A stretch of 64,000 nucleotides of DNA from JAHIKV01 sp965195225 (GCA_965195225.1 CBDAFL010000050.1:1-64000), one strand, 5' to 3'. Positions 7,959-17,255 are shown, counted from the first letter of the stretch. Notes: a model not told the origin generated them from the letters alone. Program-made: numbers and translations.

Positions 7959-8669
7959 ATCGTCGGTCTCTTGCCCACCGGCGAATTCGCCGTCCATCCC
8001 GAGACGAGTTCTCAGTTCGTCGAACTGTTGGGCGAACAAGTCGCTTGAGGAATGGACGTGTTCCGCCTCGGTGACGAAGCGGATCTGCTCGTTGCAGTCC
8101 ACGTTGCGCTGCCGAAGGATGTCCTCGAACTCCCGCAACTGTTCGCCGTATACGATCAGCAGTTTGTGTTCGTCAAACTGGATTTCCTGCGGCACGCCCG
8201 GATTGAGAACCGCCAAGCCGGTGCAGCCGTCGTTCATCAGCAGTTCCTCGTATTCCCAGAGGACGCTTTTCAGCACAGGCAAGTCGATGTGTTCTCGGTA
8301 CAGATCGGCGTGTCCCCTGTGTCGCTGTTTATGGCTGGTCTCCAAAACCACGTCGACGGTGAAGCCCAGCGGGTCGAGCAACTCCATGAACGTCTCGAAG
8401 AGATGCTCGCGGGAAGCGGAGGCCATCAGCACCGGTACGCTGTTGTGGTTCTCCTCGTCGCGGAAATAGTCGTGCCGATAGCCTTGGCTGGGAACGACTT
8501 GAAGGTCGTATGACGGACGGACGGCGTCGGTCAGCGTGAAGTTTCCGTAGCGCGACACTTCGAGGTGCGACTCCAGCTCGGCTTCGCTAAGTTGCTGGAA
8601 GCTGCTGGTACCGGTCGGCAACTCGCCTTCGCGGAATACATTCTTAAAAAATCGTTGGAGAAAACCCAT
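7935..8669 (-). CDS. conserved hypothetical protein
   Basis: A 244-residue soluble protein (MGFLQRFFKNVF...), acidic, with no signal peptide after the first amphipathic segment and no motif that I recognise. Features are a mixed alpha/beta pattern, a conserved-looking core around LDPLGFTVDVVLETSH and EIQFDEHKLLIVYG, and a C-terminal helix (SDLFAQQFDELRTRLG). The final residues (DWGLEVRG) and the stop codon are encoded by a repeat array, which suggests that the repeat inserted near the original end of the gene. Probably a planctomycete-specific protein; nearby aroK is on the same strand but separated by repeats. Confidence 0.55.
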   Translation of the reverse strand: MGFLQRFFKNVFREGELPTGTSSFQQLSEAELESHLEVSRYGNFTLTDAVRPSYDLQVVPSQGYRHDYFRDEENHNSVPVLMASASREHLFETFMELLDPLGFTVDVVLETSHKQRHRGHADLYREHIDLPVLKSVLWEYEELLMNDGCTGLAVLNPGVPQEIQFDEHKLLIVYGEQLREFEDILRQRNVDCNEQIRFVTEAEHVHSSSDLFAQQFDELRTRLGMDGEFAGGQETDDWGLEVRG

Positions 8670-9089
8670 CGATGCTTTCTATATCGTGGCAAACAACAAT
8701 TGGGGGGCGGGGGTCTCGATCCTAAGCTGGGGGCTTACTATCAAACCTTAGGTTACGCTTGGCGGCCGGCGCGCCGTTGTCTCCTGGCAGATACATTCCC
8801 CTCTTCTTTCCCGTCCTCGGTAAAAACGAAACAACCCTCATCCGCCCCATATCCGGCAAACCAAACACGTCGCGGGCCAATACCCAACGCCCTTATCCAA
8901 AGGGATTTACGTTAGTCTAGCACCGGAAAACCGCCTCGGGGGCCATTGCCGCCGGCTTACCCGAAAAACTTCCGCCACCGCCCGTGCGCTGCGTCGGTTG
9001 GAGAAGAGTTTGCCGCCTGGTAGCCGTGAAACCACCCGTCCGGTAAACTTCTTGGATCGGACGCAACATACACAAAGGAAAAGGGTTCC
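8670..9089. other. divergent intergenic region
   Basis: 420 bases between divergently transcribed genes, so it should hold both promoters. I see a G-run near 8700 and the purine-rich AAAGGAAAAGGG ribosome binding site just before the ATG at 9090. No strong palindrome or small gene was found. Confidence 0.4.
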
Positions 9090-10688
9090 ATGAACCGAAA
9101 AATCGCCGCGATCTGCCGACTCGCCGCCGGGCTGTTGATCCTGGCCGGCTGCACGAACAATTCCCCGCAGTTTCAGGCGGAACAAAGACCGGACGCAAAA
9201 TCGGCCGACACCGATGCAAACCTCCGCTCGCTCGAGGCGCGCGAATCGTGGGATATTTTTCTTCTGCAAGGCAAGCGGGTGGGATACGGCCACACTACGG
9301 TCAGCCACGCCGTCGAGTCCGGCCGCGAGGTCGTCCGCACCAAAAACGTCAGCCGCTTGACGCTCCGCCGCGGCGCCGACGTTAGCGAGCAGGTCATCTC
9401 CGGCACGAGCGTGGAAACGCCCCGGGGCGAATTGATCAGCTTCCAGAGCGAGATGCAAATGGGCCCCGGCGCCATCCGTTCCACCGGGCGGGTCAGCGGC
9501 AATAAGTTGGATATCGAGATGTTCGGGCCGGGCGGCAAAGAGCCGACGCGAATCTCTGTCCCCTGGTTGTCCGATTACTTCGGGCCGTTCGCCACCGAGC
9601 AGACATTGTTGCGCCGACCGATGCAACCCGGCCAACGACGCGCTTTCAAAACCATTGTAATCGGCTTCAATCAAGTAGCCGACATGGAACTGACTGCTAA
9701 GGATTTCGAGTCCGTCAAATTACCCAACGGCATGCGTGAACTGCTCCGCATCGAAACGCTCACCCGGCTGCCCGACGACCAACAGATCAAGGGGACGCTC
9801 TGGTGCGATCGCAACGGCGAGACGCTGAAGACCCGCATCGAGCCGATGGGGCTGGAAACTTTTCGCGTCTCGAAGGCCGAAGCACTGAAAAAAACCGACG
9901 CCGCGGAACTCGACCTTTTGCCCAGCATGTTGGTCGAAGTCGATCGGCCGCTGGCCGATCCGCACCGGACGAAACGGGTCCGCTACCGGGTCCACTTGGA
10001 GCAGGGCGATCCGGCAACCACTTTCGTCACCGGACCGACGCAGAGCGTCAAGTCAATCGACCCGCACACGGCCGAAATCACGGTCTACGCGATTCGTCCG
10101 GGCCAAGCCGGGGGAAACCCCGACGCACCGGCCGAAAAGCCTACCGACGACGACCTCCGGCCGAACAATTTCATCCAGAGCGACGATCCATTGATCCGCT
10201 CAAACGCCCAAAAGGCCGTCGGCGACGAGAAAGACCCCTGGCGCGCGGCGGTGGCCCTGGAGCGGTTCGTCCACGACGAGGTGAAGGACAAGAACTTCAC
10301 GCAGGCGTTTGCCACGGCGGCCGAGGTGGCCCGTTCGCGCGAAGGGGATTGCACCGAACACGCGGTCTATCTGGCCGCTCTGGCCCGCGCCCGCGGCATC
10401 CCCGCCCGGATGGCAATCGGATTGGTATACATCGATGGCCGGCGGGCGTTCGGCTTCCATGCCTGGACCGAGGTGTACGTGAAGGACCGATGGATACCGA
10501 TCGACGGCACACTCGCCCACGGCGGCATCGGCGCCGCGCACTTGAAGATCGCCGCGAGCAATCTCAACGCGGCGTCGGTCTATAATGCGCTGCTGCCGGT
10601 GATAAAACTCATCGGCGGGCTGCGGATCGAAATCGTCGATATTGTGCGAAAGCAAGGCCAATTGGGTGGCACGCCCAGAACGAAGTGA
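9090..10688 (+). CDS. transglutaminase-like lipoprotein
   Basis: A 532-residue envelope lipoprotein with a lipobox LILAGC. The C-terminal third is a transglutaminase-like (cysteine protease fold) domain: the Cys lies in SREGDCTEHAVYLAALAR, the His in GFHAWTEVYV and the Asp in WIPIDGTL. The rest is a beta-rich N-terminal region typical of bacterial transglutaminase-like proteins that act as peptidases or amidases in the periplasm. The ribosome binding site AAAGGAAAAGGG precedes the start. The final residues (GGTPRTK) are encoded by a dispersed GTGGCACG repeat that also carries the stop codon. Substrate unknown. Confidence 0.8.
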   Translation: MNRKIAAICRLAAGLLILAGCTNNSPQFQAEQRPDAKSADTDANLRSLEARESWDIFLLQGKRVGYGHTTVSHAVESGREVVRTKNVSRLTLRRGADVSEQVISGTSVETPRGELISFQSEMQMGPGAIRSTGRVSGNKLDIEMFGPGGKEPTRISVPWLSDYFGPFATEQTLLRRPMQPGQRRAFKTIVIGFNQVADMELTAKDFESVKLPNGMRELLRIETLTRLPDDQQIKGTLWCDRNGETLKTRIEPMGLETFRVSKAEALKKTDAAELDLLPSMLVEVDRPLADPHRTKRVRYRVHLEQGDPATTFVTGPTQSVKSIDPHTAEITVYAIRPGQAGGNPDAPAEKPTDDDLRPNNFIQSDDPLIRSNAQKAVGDEKDPWRAAVALERFVHDEVKDKNFTQAFATAAEVARSREGDCTEHAVYLAALARARGIPARMAIGLVYIDGRRAFGFHAWTEVYVKDRWIPIDGTLAHGGIGAAHLKIAASNLNAASVYNALLPVIKLIGGLRIEIVDIVRKQGQLGGTPRTK

Positions 10689-10744
10689 CGGACGTGGTGC
10701 CCGAGGAAACACGCCCTTCGCTGCGCTCAGGGACGTGCCACCCA
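10664..10744. repeat. GGTGGCACG palindromic element, degenerate copy
   Basis: Begins with GGGTGGCACGCCCAGA inside the end of the transglutaminase gene and ends with CGCTCAGGGACGTGCCACCC. The right half is nearly identical to the right arm of the perfect inverted repeat at 40839-40928; the left half has decayed. Confidence 0.65.
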
Positions 10745-10803
10745 GTCGTTCCCGTGCCACCCGGTCGTTCCCGGGGAGGCTGTTGGCTTCGGATGCAATA
10801 GCT

Positions 10804-10831
10804 TTGTTTTCCCGAGTGAAGCTGCTACAAT
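10804..10831 (+). promoter_or_regulatory. sigma70-like promoter
   Basis: TTGTTT at 10804-10809, 16-base spacer, TACAAT at 10826-10831. It lies about 50 bases before the ATG at 10882 and is correctly placed to drive the ChaN-like gene. Confidence 0.5.
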
Positions 10832-10881
10832 GGTGGGGAGATCTTGGTCTTACTACCTGGAACTTTATTGGAGGCACGGTC

Positions 10882-11871
10882 ATGCGTAAGAGAACCCTCG
10901 CGATCTGTTTACCATTGTTCTTTGGCTGTTTTTTGGGACTATTGACTACACCGGTTTTCTCGGAGGACGACGTCAAAGATAAAGATGGCCGCCAAAGCTT
11001 TTGGATCGATCTTTTCCGGGGCGAGCCGGTGAGATACGGGGCGGTCCTGGACGATCTTGCCGGCGTGGACGTGGTTTATCTCGGCGAGTATCACGGCGTC
11101 GATCGGCACCACGAAATCCAGCGGAGGATAGTGACCGACTTGGCCAAACGAGAAAGGCCCTTGGTTCTGGCCATGGAACAACTGGAATCGTTTCAGCAGC
11201 CCAACATTGATCGCTATAATCGGGGTGAGATCGACTTCGACCAATTGGCGGAGGCCATCAATTGGGGACGGCGTTGGGGCAACTACAAACAATACCGGCC
11301 GGTCGTCGAGGCCGCCCATAAAGCCAATGTTCCGATCTTGGCGCTGAACGCCCGATCCGAAACGATCCGCCACGTCGCCCGGAGCGGGGGACTGGACCGC
11401 ATGGATGCCAAGGCGCGGAGCGAGCTGCCCACCGATATCTGGCTGGACGATCCTGCGTACCGGAAAAGACTCAGCCTTCAGATGATGGTCCACGCAGTGG
11501 CCAATCCCGAGACTTTGCGTCCGATGATCGAGGCGCAGATCGCGCGGGACGAGGCCATGGCCTCGGCGCTTTGTTCCTTCCTGAAGTCGGATGCCGGCCG
11601 AGGACGGGCAGCCATCGTCCTCTGCGGCGCGGCACACGCCACCTTCGGGCAAGGGACCGCGGAGCGCGTTCGGAGGCGGTTGCCGGATATCAAGGAACGC
11701 ATCGTACGGCTTGCGGCCAGTAGCGACGTGAAGCTTTCACCGCGGAGCCGGGCCATCGCCCGTCCAGTCACCATCACACACGAGCAACTACGACAGATCG
11801 ACAGGCCGATCGCCGACTATCTTTACGTGACGAGCCTGAAAACGACCAGCAAACCACCCTCGTCCGAATAA
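10882..11871 (+). CDS. ChaN-like (haem-binding uptake/DUF399) secreted protein
   Basis: A 329-residue exported protein. The ATG at 10882 follows GGAGG with good spacing and opens a signal peptide (MRKRTLAICLPLFFG...). The core matches the ChaN/DUF399 family: VVYLGEYHGVDRHHEIQRR near the N-terminus, LAMEQLESFQ, WGRRWGNYKQYRPVVEAA, and VLCGAAHATFGQG near the end. Family members bind haem and are linked to iron uptake in some bacteria; whether this one does is inference. It is expressed from the promoter at 10804 and followed by a cobalamin adenosyltransferase gene after 58 bases, possibly co-transcribed. Confidence 0.8.
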   Translation: MRKRTLAICLPLFFGCFLGLLTTPVFSEDDVKDKDGRQSFWIDLFRGEPVRYGAVLDDLAGVDVVYLGEYHGVDRHHEIQRRIVTDLAKRERPLVLAMEQLESFQQPNIDRYNRGEIDFDQLAEAINWGRRWGNYKQYRPVVEAAHKANVPILALNARSETIRHVARSGGLDRMDAKARSELPTDIWLDDPAYRKRLSLQMMVHAVANPETLRPMIEAQIARDEAMASALCSFLKSDAGRGRAAIVLCGAAHATFGQGTAERVRRRLPDIKERIVRLAASSDVKLSPRSRAIARPVTITHEQLRQIDRPIADYLYVTSLKTTSKPPSSE

Positions 11872-11929
11872 GGTTCTGTTGCGGAAAGGCTGGCTGGCAC
11901 TTTCGGCCGACGACGACTATACTGCCGAA

Positions 11930-12457
11930 ATGACCATCTATACCCGCACCGGAGATCGGGGCGAAACGGGCCTGTTGGGCGCGGCTCGCGTGTCTAAGGA
12001 CTCGCCACGGCTGGAGGTCTGCGGCGATCTGGACGAATTGGACGCACTGCTCGGCTTGGCCCGCTGCGAACCGATGTCCGAGGACGTCGCGGCGCTGTTG
12101 GAGCGGATTCAATGCCGCATGGTGGCCGTCCGCGCCGAGGTGGTCGCTCCGGCTACTCCATCCCACATCGACGCGGTCGGTCAGCCGGACATTGAAGAAC
12201 TCGAACGGGCCATCGACCTTCACGACGCCAAGCTGGAGCCGCTGACGAAGTTTATCGTTCCCGGCGGCAGTCGGACGGCGGCGGCGCTCCACGTTGCTCG
12301 GGCGGTCTGCCGGCGCGCCGAGCGGCGGTTGGTCTCGCTTACCCGCGCCGAGCCGTCGGCCGTTTCCCCGCCGTTGTTGGCCTACGTGAACCGTCTGAGC
12401 GACCTGCTTTTCGTGCTGGCCCGCTTGTCGAACGCACAAGCCGGGTACGGAGATTAG
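11930..12457 (+). CDS. cob(I)alamin adenosyltransferase, PduO type
   Basis: Transfers the adenosyl group of ATP to cob(I)alamin, making coenzyme B12. The 175-residue protein begins with the ATP-binding signature IYTRTGDRGETGLLG and has the conserved RLEVCGDLDELDALLG segment, a central RAVCRRAERR motif and the C-terminal VNRLSDLLFVLAR. Length is normal for the PduO family. The start at 11930 is chosen because the family N-terminus begins right there; an in-frame TTG at 11879 would add 17 unconserved residues. It implies a B12-dependent enzyme elsewhere in the genome. Confidence 0.92.
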   Translation: MTIYTRTGDRGETGLLGAARVSKDSPRLEVCGDLDELDALLGLARCEPMSEDVAALLERIQCRMVAVRAEVVAPATPSHIDAVGQPDIEELERAIDLHDAKLEPLTKFIVPGGSRTAAALHVARAVCRRAERRLVSLTRAEPSAVSPPLLAYVNRLSDLLFVLARLSNAQAGYGD

Positions 12458-12517
12458 AGGCTGGATCCGCCTGCGGTTTCGCGACCGCGCGGGATGGCGC
12501 TAAAGCGTTGCTTCGCG

Positions 12518-12709
12518 CTACAACTCCAGCACGTGCACCACCCCAAAGGTCGCGCCGCCGGCCAGCGCCCCCAACACTATCGCGCTGACGAAATGGAAGA
12601 TACCCAAGGAACCGCTGAATAAAGAAAACAAGATCATACAGATCATCACGGTGCCGCAGAAAGCGATAATGGTGTATTGGATGTGTTTTTGTTTTTTGTC
12701 GTCGTCCAT
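12518..12709 (-). CDS. small two-helix membrane protein
   Basis: A 63-residue protein (MDDDKKQKHIQYT...) with two hydrophobic segments, at about residues 11-31 and 37-59, separated by a short Gly/Ser turn. The ATG at 12709 follows AAAGGGA; an upstream ATG at 12766 would overlap the preceding gene. It is 22 bases downstream of the basic protein gene on the same strand and probably co-transcribed. No family recognised. Confidence 0.55.
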   Translation of the reverse strand: MDDDKKQKHIQYTIIAFCGTVMICMILFSLFSGSLGIFHFVSAIVLGALAGGATFGVVHVLEL

Positions 12710-12731
12710 CGGACCGATCCCTTTCCGTAAG

Positions 12732-13031
12732 TTACTCTTCGATAACTTCTTTGACGAGTTGGACAAAATGCGGATTTTTCTGTGACTTGTTCAGATCGGC
12801 GGTCTTCTTGTCGGCTTCCGCCCGCTGGCTATGCTCGAACAGCGCGATTCGCTTCAAAGACTGATTAAAGACGCCCCAAAAGGCCTTTAGGCGGACTTCT
12901 TTGACCACTTTTGCGCGGCTTTTTCGCTTGACGGGGGCCTTCTTCACGGCGGGCTTCTTCTTGGCCGCGCTCCGTTCCGCCGTGTCGTTCTCTTCGCGCA
13001 ACTCTTTGCGGTTTAATACTTTACGAGCCAT
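12732..13031 (-). CDS. small lysine-rich protein
   Basis: A 99-residue, strongly basic protein (MARKVLNRKELREEND...). The middle is a Lys/Ala/Pro tract (AAKKKPAVKKAPVKRKSRAK), much like the tails of histone-H1-like or ribosome-associated proteins; the C-terminal half is a more ordered helix-rich domain (LKAFWGVFNQSLKRIALFEH). A ribosome binding site GGGAGAG precedes the ATG. It may bind nucleic acid, but that is inferred from charge only. Likely in an operon with the small membrane protein downstream. Confidence 0.65.
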   Translation of the reverse strand: MARKVLNRKELREENDTAERSAAKKKPAVKKAPVKRKSRAKVVKEVRLKAFWGVFNQSLKRIALFEHSQRAEADKKTADLNKSQKNPHFVQLVKEVIEE

Positions 13032-13141
13032 ATCTCTCCCTCGGTGGGGTTCACGTACTTTAGACGGGCTATTGTAGCCGATTCCCTCCCAATTTACCAG
13101 AGCGCTCCGGGCAGCGGAAGATTGGCGTCTGGAGACGCCTC

Positions 13142-15262
13142 CTACAACTTTTCCTCCGCCTTTACTCGGTAGGCACGCCCCGAGTCTCCTTGGAATGCAA
13201 TGGGCAACGGTTCGAGCACGCCCTGGGAAACCAGCCGATCGAAAACCGCCGGTTGGACGAAGTCGGTGAAGCCGTAGTTTCCGGGGCTGCGGTAGCGGTC
13301 GATCTCGCTCCAGTTTACATAAACGTAGGCGATGTTCCGCGAGAGGAGTTCCGCCTGCACTTCCGTCGCCGTCTTGTCCTTGACCAATTGCTCGAAGATG
13401 CAGTCGTCGAAACAAGTGTTGTACAAGACCGGCGACTGGAGGTCGAAGGCGGCCGCGTCGCCGACGGCCAGCAGTCGGCCGCCGGCAAGCCGGGTATTGA
13501 AATACCAGTGCCACTGACTGATCCGATTTGGATCGTTGCGGAGATCATCCAAGGGGACAAACCAGGTGTTGTACCAGATTGCCGAGGAAGCCAGCAGGAA
13601 GTTTGCCGCCAGACCGGTTATCAGCAGACCTCGCAGCAGCCCGCGCCACCAGCGCTCGACGTTCCAACATGCCCCGGCCCCGGCCAACAATGCCGCGACC
13701 GGCAAGACGGGCATCCAGAAGCGGTCGATCCGGTGGGTACACAACCACCACGCGGCAATCACGAATACCGCGTACGCCGACAACATCAGGATGATGGATT
13801 GCGAAGCCGCAAGCGGCCGGTCCTTGAAGAATAATCCCAACAGCGCCAAGACTGCCAGCGGAACGACCAGCGGGCTGAGCCACTTGCTCGTCAAGACCAC
13901 GCTCCCGAGATCCCTACCGAGAGTTTTTGGCGAGAAGTCGCGCGGACGGTGGACCTCGTTCCAGCGATGATTCTTTTCCTCGTTCCACGTTTTGCCGTCA
14001 AACGCTTCATAGAGCAACGGATAGGTGGGGTTGCCGGTGAATGCCCAGTTTTTGGCGAACCACGGCCCGCAACTCACCGCGGCCGCCAACAGGAACACAG
14101 TTAGCGCAGCCGTCCCTCTTGAGACGTTTCTTATGAGCGTGTAGCGGGCGGGCTTGCCCGCCGTGGAAACGCGTTTTAGTCCGCCGACGAATACCCAAAC
14201 GCCAAGCGGCAGCAGCACGAACAGCGCGGCCGGGTACTTGGTGGCCACCGCCGCGCCGGCAAAAAAACCGGACAGAACCGCCCCGCGATTGGTATTCAAC
14301 AGCAAAGCGTAGACCGCCAGGAACAGGTAGCAGGCCGTGGCGCCTTCGATCAAGCCGCTCGTCGAGATGCCGACCACCCAGGGGATCGAAATGTAGGCCA
14401 GCGCCGCGACGACTCCCGCGCCGGTCGAGAAAAATCTCCGGCCGGCGGCCAACAGCGCCAAGGCGCATAGCGGAGTGAAGGCGGCGATAACCGTCTTGCC
14501 GGCCAGGGCGCCCAGCCACCAGTCGCCCGATATGACCATCGCCAGCAGGGCGAGCATCTCTGCGCCCAGCGGCATGTTGCCGTAGACGTTGTGCGGCAGG
14601 AAAGTGATCCGCCCTTGCTGAAAAAACTCCTTGGGCGCCTGGAGATGATACTCGCGCACGTCGAACTCCAGCGGCGGCAACATGGCGGCCAGCACGATCG
14701 CCAGCACGAACGGCACGGCCAACCAGAGCCATCTCGCGCGGAGCACATCGGGCACACGGTGTTGGGGTGGCAGTTCAACCGCCACCCCAACAGGACGAAA
14801 TCGATACCAAACGACAATCGCCGCCAGCAGCGTCAATCCGGCCGGGACGGCGAATGTCCACGTCCGGTCGAGCACCCCGAACAGGCCCAGCAGCAGCGTC
14901 CACGTGCTCAGGACGGCAAGTCCCGCTCCTAGCGAGAAAACGACTGTTTCCAGGGCGGAAGAACTGCCCACTCTAAAAAGCCGCATCATCAGCCTACCCA
15001 GCACGGCGGCCCAGGCGAGGACCGTTCCGGCCACCAGCAGCACCGGCAGCCGATCGGCCAGGGCAAATTGCGGCGGCGAGCCGAACCAAGCGGCAAACAA
15101 CCAATCGTCCGGCAGGAGCAGAATCTGCCAGAGCAACTCGAATCGCCGCAACGGCTGCCCCCCCTCGCCGAGCAGATCGGGCAACAGTACGGGCACGGCA
15201 TAGAACGCCGCCGCGTATGCGGCCAGTCCGACGAGGACAGCGGCGTTGAGCAGGTGTTTCAT
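13142..15262 (-). CDS. GT39/ArnT-like polytopic glycosyltransferase
   Basis: A 706-residue membrane protein with about a dozen hydrophobic helices and a C-terminal soluble part of roughly 130 residues. Residues near 208-235 (EFDVREYHLQAPKEFF then FLPHNVYGNMPLGAEM) have the Asp and the loop arrangement of GT-C fold enzymes of the GT39/GT83 (dolichol-phosphate-sugar) group, which move a sugar from a polyprenyl carrier onto a lipid or protein outside the cytosol. The gene overlaps the upstream one by 4 bases (ATGA), so the two are translationally coupled. Substrate cannot be told from the sequence. Confidence 0.75.
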   Translation of the reverse strand: MKHLLNAAVLVGLAAYAAAFYAVPVLLPDLLGEGGQPLRRFELLWQILLLPDDWLFAAWFGSPPQFALADRLPVLLVAGTVLAWAAVLGRLMMRLFRVGSSSALETVVFSLGAGLAVLSTWTLLLGLFGVLDRTWTFAVPAGLTLLAAIVVWYRFRPVGVAVELPPQHRVPDVLRARWLWLAVPFVLAIVLAAMLPPLEFDVREYHLQAPKEFFQQGRITFLPHNVYGNMPLGAEMLALLAMVISGDWWLGALAGKTVIAAFTPLCALALLAAGRRFFSTGAGVVAALAYISIPWVVGISTSGLIEGATACYLFLAVYALLLNTNRGAVLSGFFAGAAVATKYPAALFVLLPLGVWVFVGGLKRVSTAGKPARYTLIRNVSRGTAALTVFLLAAAVSCGPWFAKNWAFTGNPTYPLLYEAFDGKTWNEEKNHRWNEVHRPRDFSPKTLGRDLGSVVLTSKWLSPLVVPLAVLALLGLFFKDRPLAASQSIILMLSAYAVFVIAAWWLCTHRIDRFWMPVLPVAALLAGAGACWNVERWWRGLLRGLLITGLAANFLLASSAIWYNTWFVPLDDLRNDPNRISQWHWYFNTRLAGGRLLAVGDAAAFDLQSPVLYNTCFDDCIFEQLVKDKTATEVQAELLSRNIAYVYVNWSEIDRYRSPGNYGFTDFVQPAVFDRLVSQGVLEPLPIAFQGDSGRAYRVKAEEKL

Positions 15263-15795
15263 GGTCGCCGCGGAGTCACGCCCTCGATGTCGTAGCCGGT
15301 CACCAACCAGCGGTCGCCTTTCTGCCGCAAGTGGACGACGACCCGCTGGCCATAGGTGTTGTAGGGAACCTGCCCCTTGCGGTCTCGGCCGGTGCCGACG
15401 GCTTGGAAGTGGGCATGGGCCGTCGGCGGGCTGGTAAAGTAGTTGAAGTCGATCTCCAAATTACGGATCCAGGCCTTGTCGACGTCGAACCGATCAAGCA
15501 CCCAACGCGATTGGTTGCGGGGGCGCTGGGCCGAGGAGGAAATGCAGCCGAGCAGCCGTTCGAGGTCGTTGTCCTCGACGGCCGACGCCGCCGTGTCCAG
15601 AGTGTTTGTGACCGCCTCGCGATCGGTGACGACCAATCGTTCGACCCCAAACCCCGCGAGCGTGAGCACGCCCACCAACAACATCCACCACAACAGCTTC
15701 CCCTGCCCGGTGCGCAGCAATGCTATCGCCAAGCCCGCCTCGATGGCAATGCCGGTAAAAAGAACTGGCCAGGGACTTTCGAGAAGGAATGCCAT
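15259..15795 (-). CDS. membrane-anchored protein with NTF2-like tail
   Basis: A 178-residue protein with two N-terminal hydrophobic helices (about residues 8-27 and 34-52) and a soluble C-terminal domain of some 115 residues. The soluble part looks like a SnoaL/NTF2-like cone: a helix (ASAVEDNDLERLLGCIS), then strands ending in VVVHLRQKGDRWLVTGYDIE. It shares a 4-base stop/start overlap with the GT39-like gene, so it probably works with that enzyme. Upstream lies a heptamer-rich inverted repeat, which separates it from enolase. Confidence 0.6.
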   Translation of the reverse strand: MAFLLESPWPVLFTGIAIEAGLAIALLRTGQGKLLWWMLLVGVLTLAGFGVERLVVTDREAVTNTLDTAASAVEDNDLERLLGCISSSAQRPRNQSRWVLDRFDVDKAWIRNLEIDFNYFTSPPTAHAHFQAVGTGRDRKGQVPYNTYGQRVVVHLRQKGDRWLVTGYDIEGVTPRRP

Positions 15796-15800
15796 AATAA

Positions 15801-15953
15801 TGAATGACGAATGACGAAATTCAAATGTCGAATGAATGACGAATGACGAAATTCAAATGTCGGATGAATGTCAAATGTCGAAAACGGCCGTCCCGTTTCG
15901 TCATTCGTCATTTAAATTTCGACATTCATTCGTCATTTGAATTTCGACATTCC
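15801..15953. repeat. AT-rich inverted heptamer repeat between eno and the next gene
   Basis: The left part is built from GAATGAC and AAATGTC heptamers, itself containing a near-perfect duplication; the right part (15898-15953) is the reverse complement of the same units. The whole can fold into a long hairpin around a GGCCGTCCCG loop near 15886-15895. It contrasts with the GC-rich surroundings. Confidence 0.75.
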
Positions 15954-15974
15954 GTTGTTCCATTTTCAACGTCG

Positions 15975-17255
15975 CTATTTTTTCGGAAACATCGGTCCGC
16001 CGTAGAGGGCCGCGTCGCCGAGAACCTCTTCGATCCGCAGTAGTTGGTTGTACTTGGCCATCCGATCGGTGCGCGAGGCCGAGCCGGTCTTGATTTGCCC
16101 GGTGCCCAGCGCCACGGCCAGATCGGCGATTGTCGAGTCCTCGGTCTCGCCGCTACGGTGGCTGATAACGTTTGTGTATCCGCTACGCCGGGCCAGCTCG
16201 ATGGCCTCGATCGTTTCGGTCAGCGAGCCGATCTGGTTCAGCTTGATCAGGATGCTGTTGGCCACGCTTTCGTCGATGCCGCGCTGCAGCCGCTTGGTGT
16301 TGGTCACGAACAGGTCGTCGCCGACCAGTTGAATTTTATCGCCGAGCCGTTCGGTCATCAGCTTCCAACCGTCCCAATCGTCTTGGGCGAAGCCATCCTC
16401 GATCGAGCAGATCGGATACTTCTCGACCCACTTGGCGTACATTTCGACCAGCGCGGCCGAGTCGATCTGGCGGCCGTCGACCGAGTATGTTTTCTTATCG
16501 ACGTCGTAAAATTCGGAGGCGGCCGGGTCCAGGGCAATGAACGCCTGGCGACCCAGTTCGTAGCCGGCCTTTTCGACCGCCTCGACGATCAGGTCCAATG
16601 CCTCGGCGTTGCTCTTCAAGTCGGGAGCGAACCCGCCCTCGTCGCCAACGTTCGTCGAGAGCTTTTTGTCGTGGAGTACTTTCTTGAGGTTGTGAAACAC
16701 CTCGCAGCCGCAACGGACCGCGTCGCCGAAGCAATCGAAGCCCAGCGGCATGACCATGAACTCCTGCACGTCCACGGCGTTGTCGGCGTGGGTGCCGCCG
16801 TTGATGATGTTCATCATCGGGGCCGGCAGGACTCGGGCGCCGACGCCGCCGAGGTAGCGGAACAGCGGCAGCCCACAGAAGCTTGCCGCCGCCTTGGCCG
16901 AGGCCAGCGAGACGCCGAGGATCGCGTTGGCGCCCAAGCTCTTCTTGTTCTCCGTGCCGTCCAGCTCGATCATGCGATGGTCCAGCCCGATCTGGTCCAG
17001 GGCGTCCATTCCGCACAGTTCGTCGGCGATTTTTGTATTCACGTTATCGACGGCCTGCAAGACCCCTTTGCCGAGGTATTTCGTCTTGTCGCCGTCGCGT
17101 AGCTCGAGGGCCTCGTGGATTCCGGTGCTTGCGCCACTGGGGACGGCCGCGCGGCCAAAGGAGCCGTCGGCCAGGTCAACATCGACCTCGACGGTCGGAT
17201 TGCCGCGGCTGTCGAGGATTTGTCGGGCACGAATGTCTACGATCGTTGAACTCAT
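15975..17255 (-). CDS. eno: enolase
   Basis: Interconverts 2-phosphoglycerate and phosphoenolpyruvate in glycolysis. The 426-residue protein has normal length. Visible signatures are SRGNPTVEVDV at the N-terminus, the flexible loop SGASTGIHEALELRD, the metal-binding SIEDGFAQDDWDGW and GDDLFVTNTKRL, and the catalytic segment KLNQIGSLTE followed by SHRSGETEDSTIADLAV. Single-gene unit; downstream is the AT-rich inverted repeat and upstream a GTTTAGC hairpin. Confidence 0.97.
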   Translation of the reverse strand: MSSTIVDIRARQILDSRGNPTVEVDVDLADGSFGRAAVPSGASTGIHEALELRDGDKTKYLGKGVLQAVDNVNTKIADELCGMDALDQIGLDHRMIELDGTENKKSLGANAILGVSLASAKAAASFCGLPLFRYLGGVGARVLPAPMMNIINGGTHADNAVDVQEFMVMPLGFDCFGDAVRCGCEVFHNLKKVLHDKKLSTNVGDEGGFAPDLKSNAEALDLIVEAVEKAGYELGRQAFIALDPAASEFYDVDKKTYSVDGRQIDSAALVEMYAKWVEKYPICSIEDGFAQDDWDGWKLMTERLGDKIQLVGDDLFVTNTKRLQRGIDESVANSILIKLNQIGSLTETIEAIELARRSGYTNVISHRSGETEDSTIADLAVALGTGQIKTGSASRTDRMAKYNQLLRIEEVLGDAALYGGPMFPKK

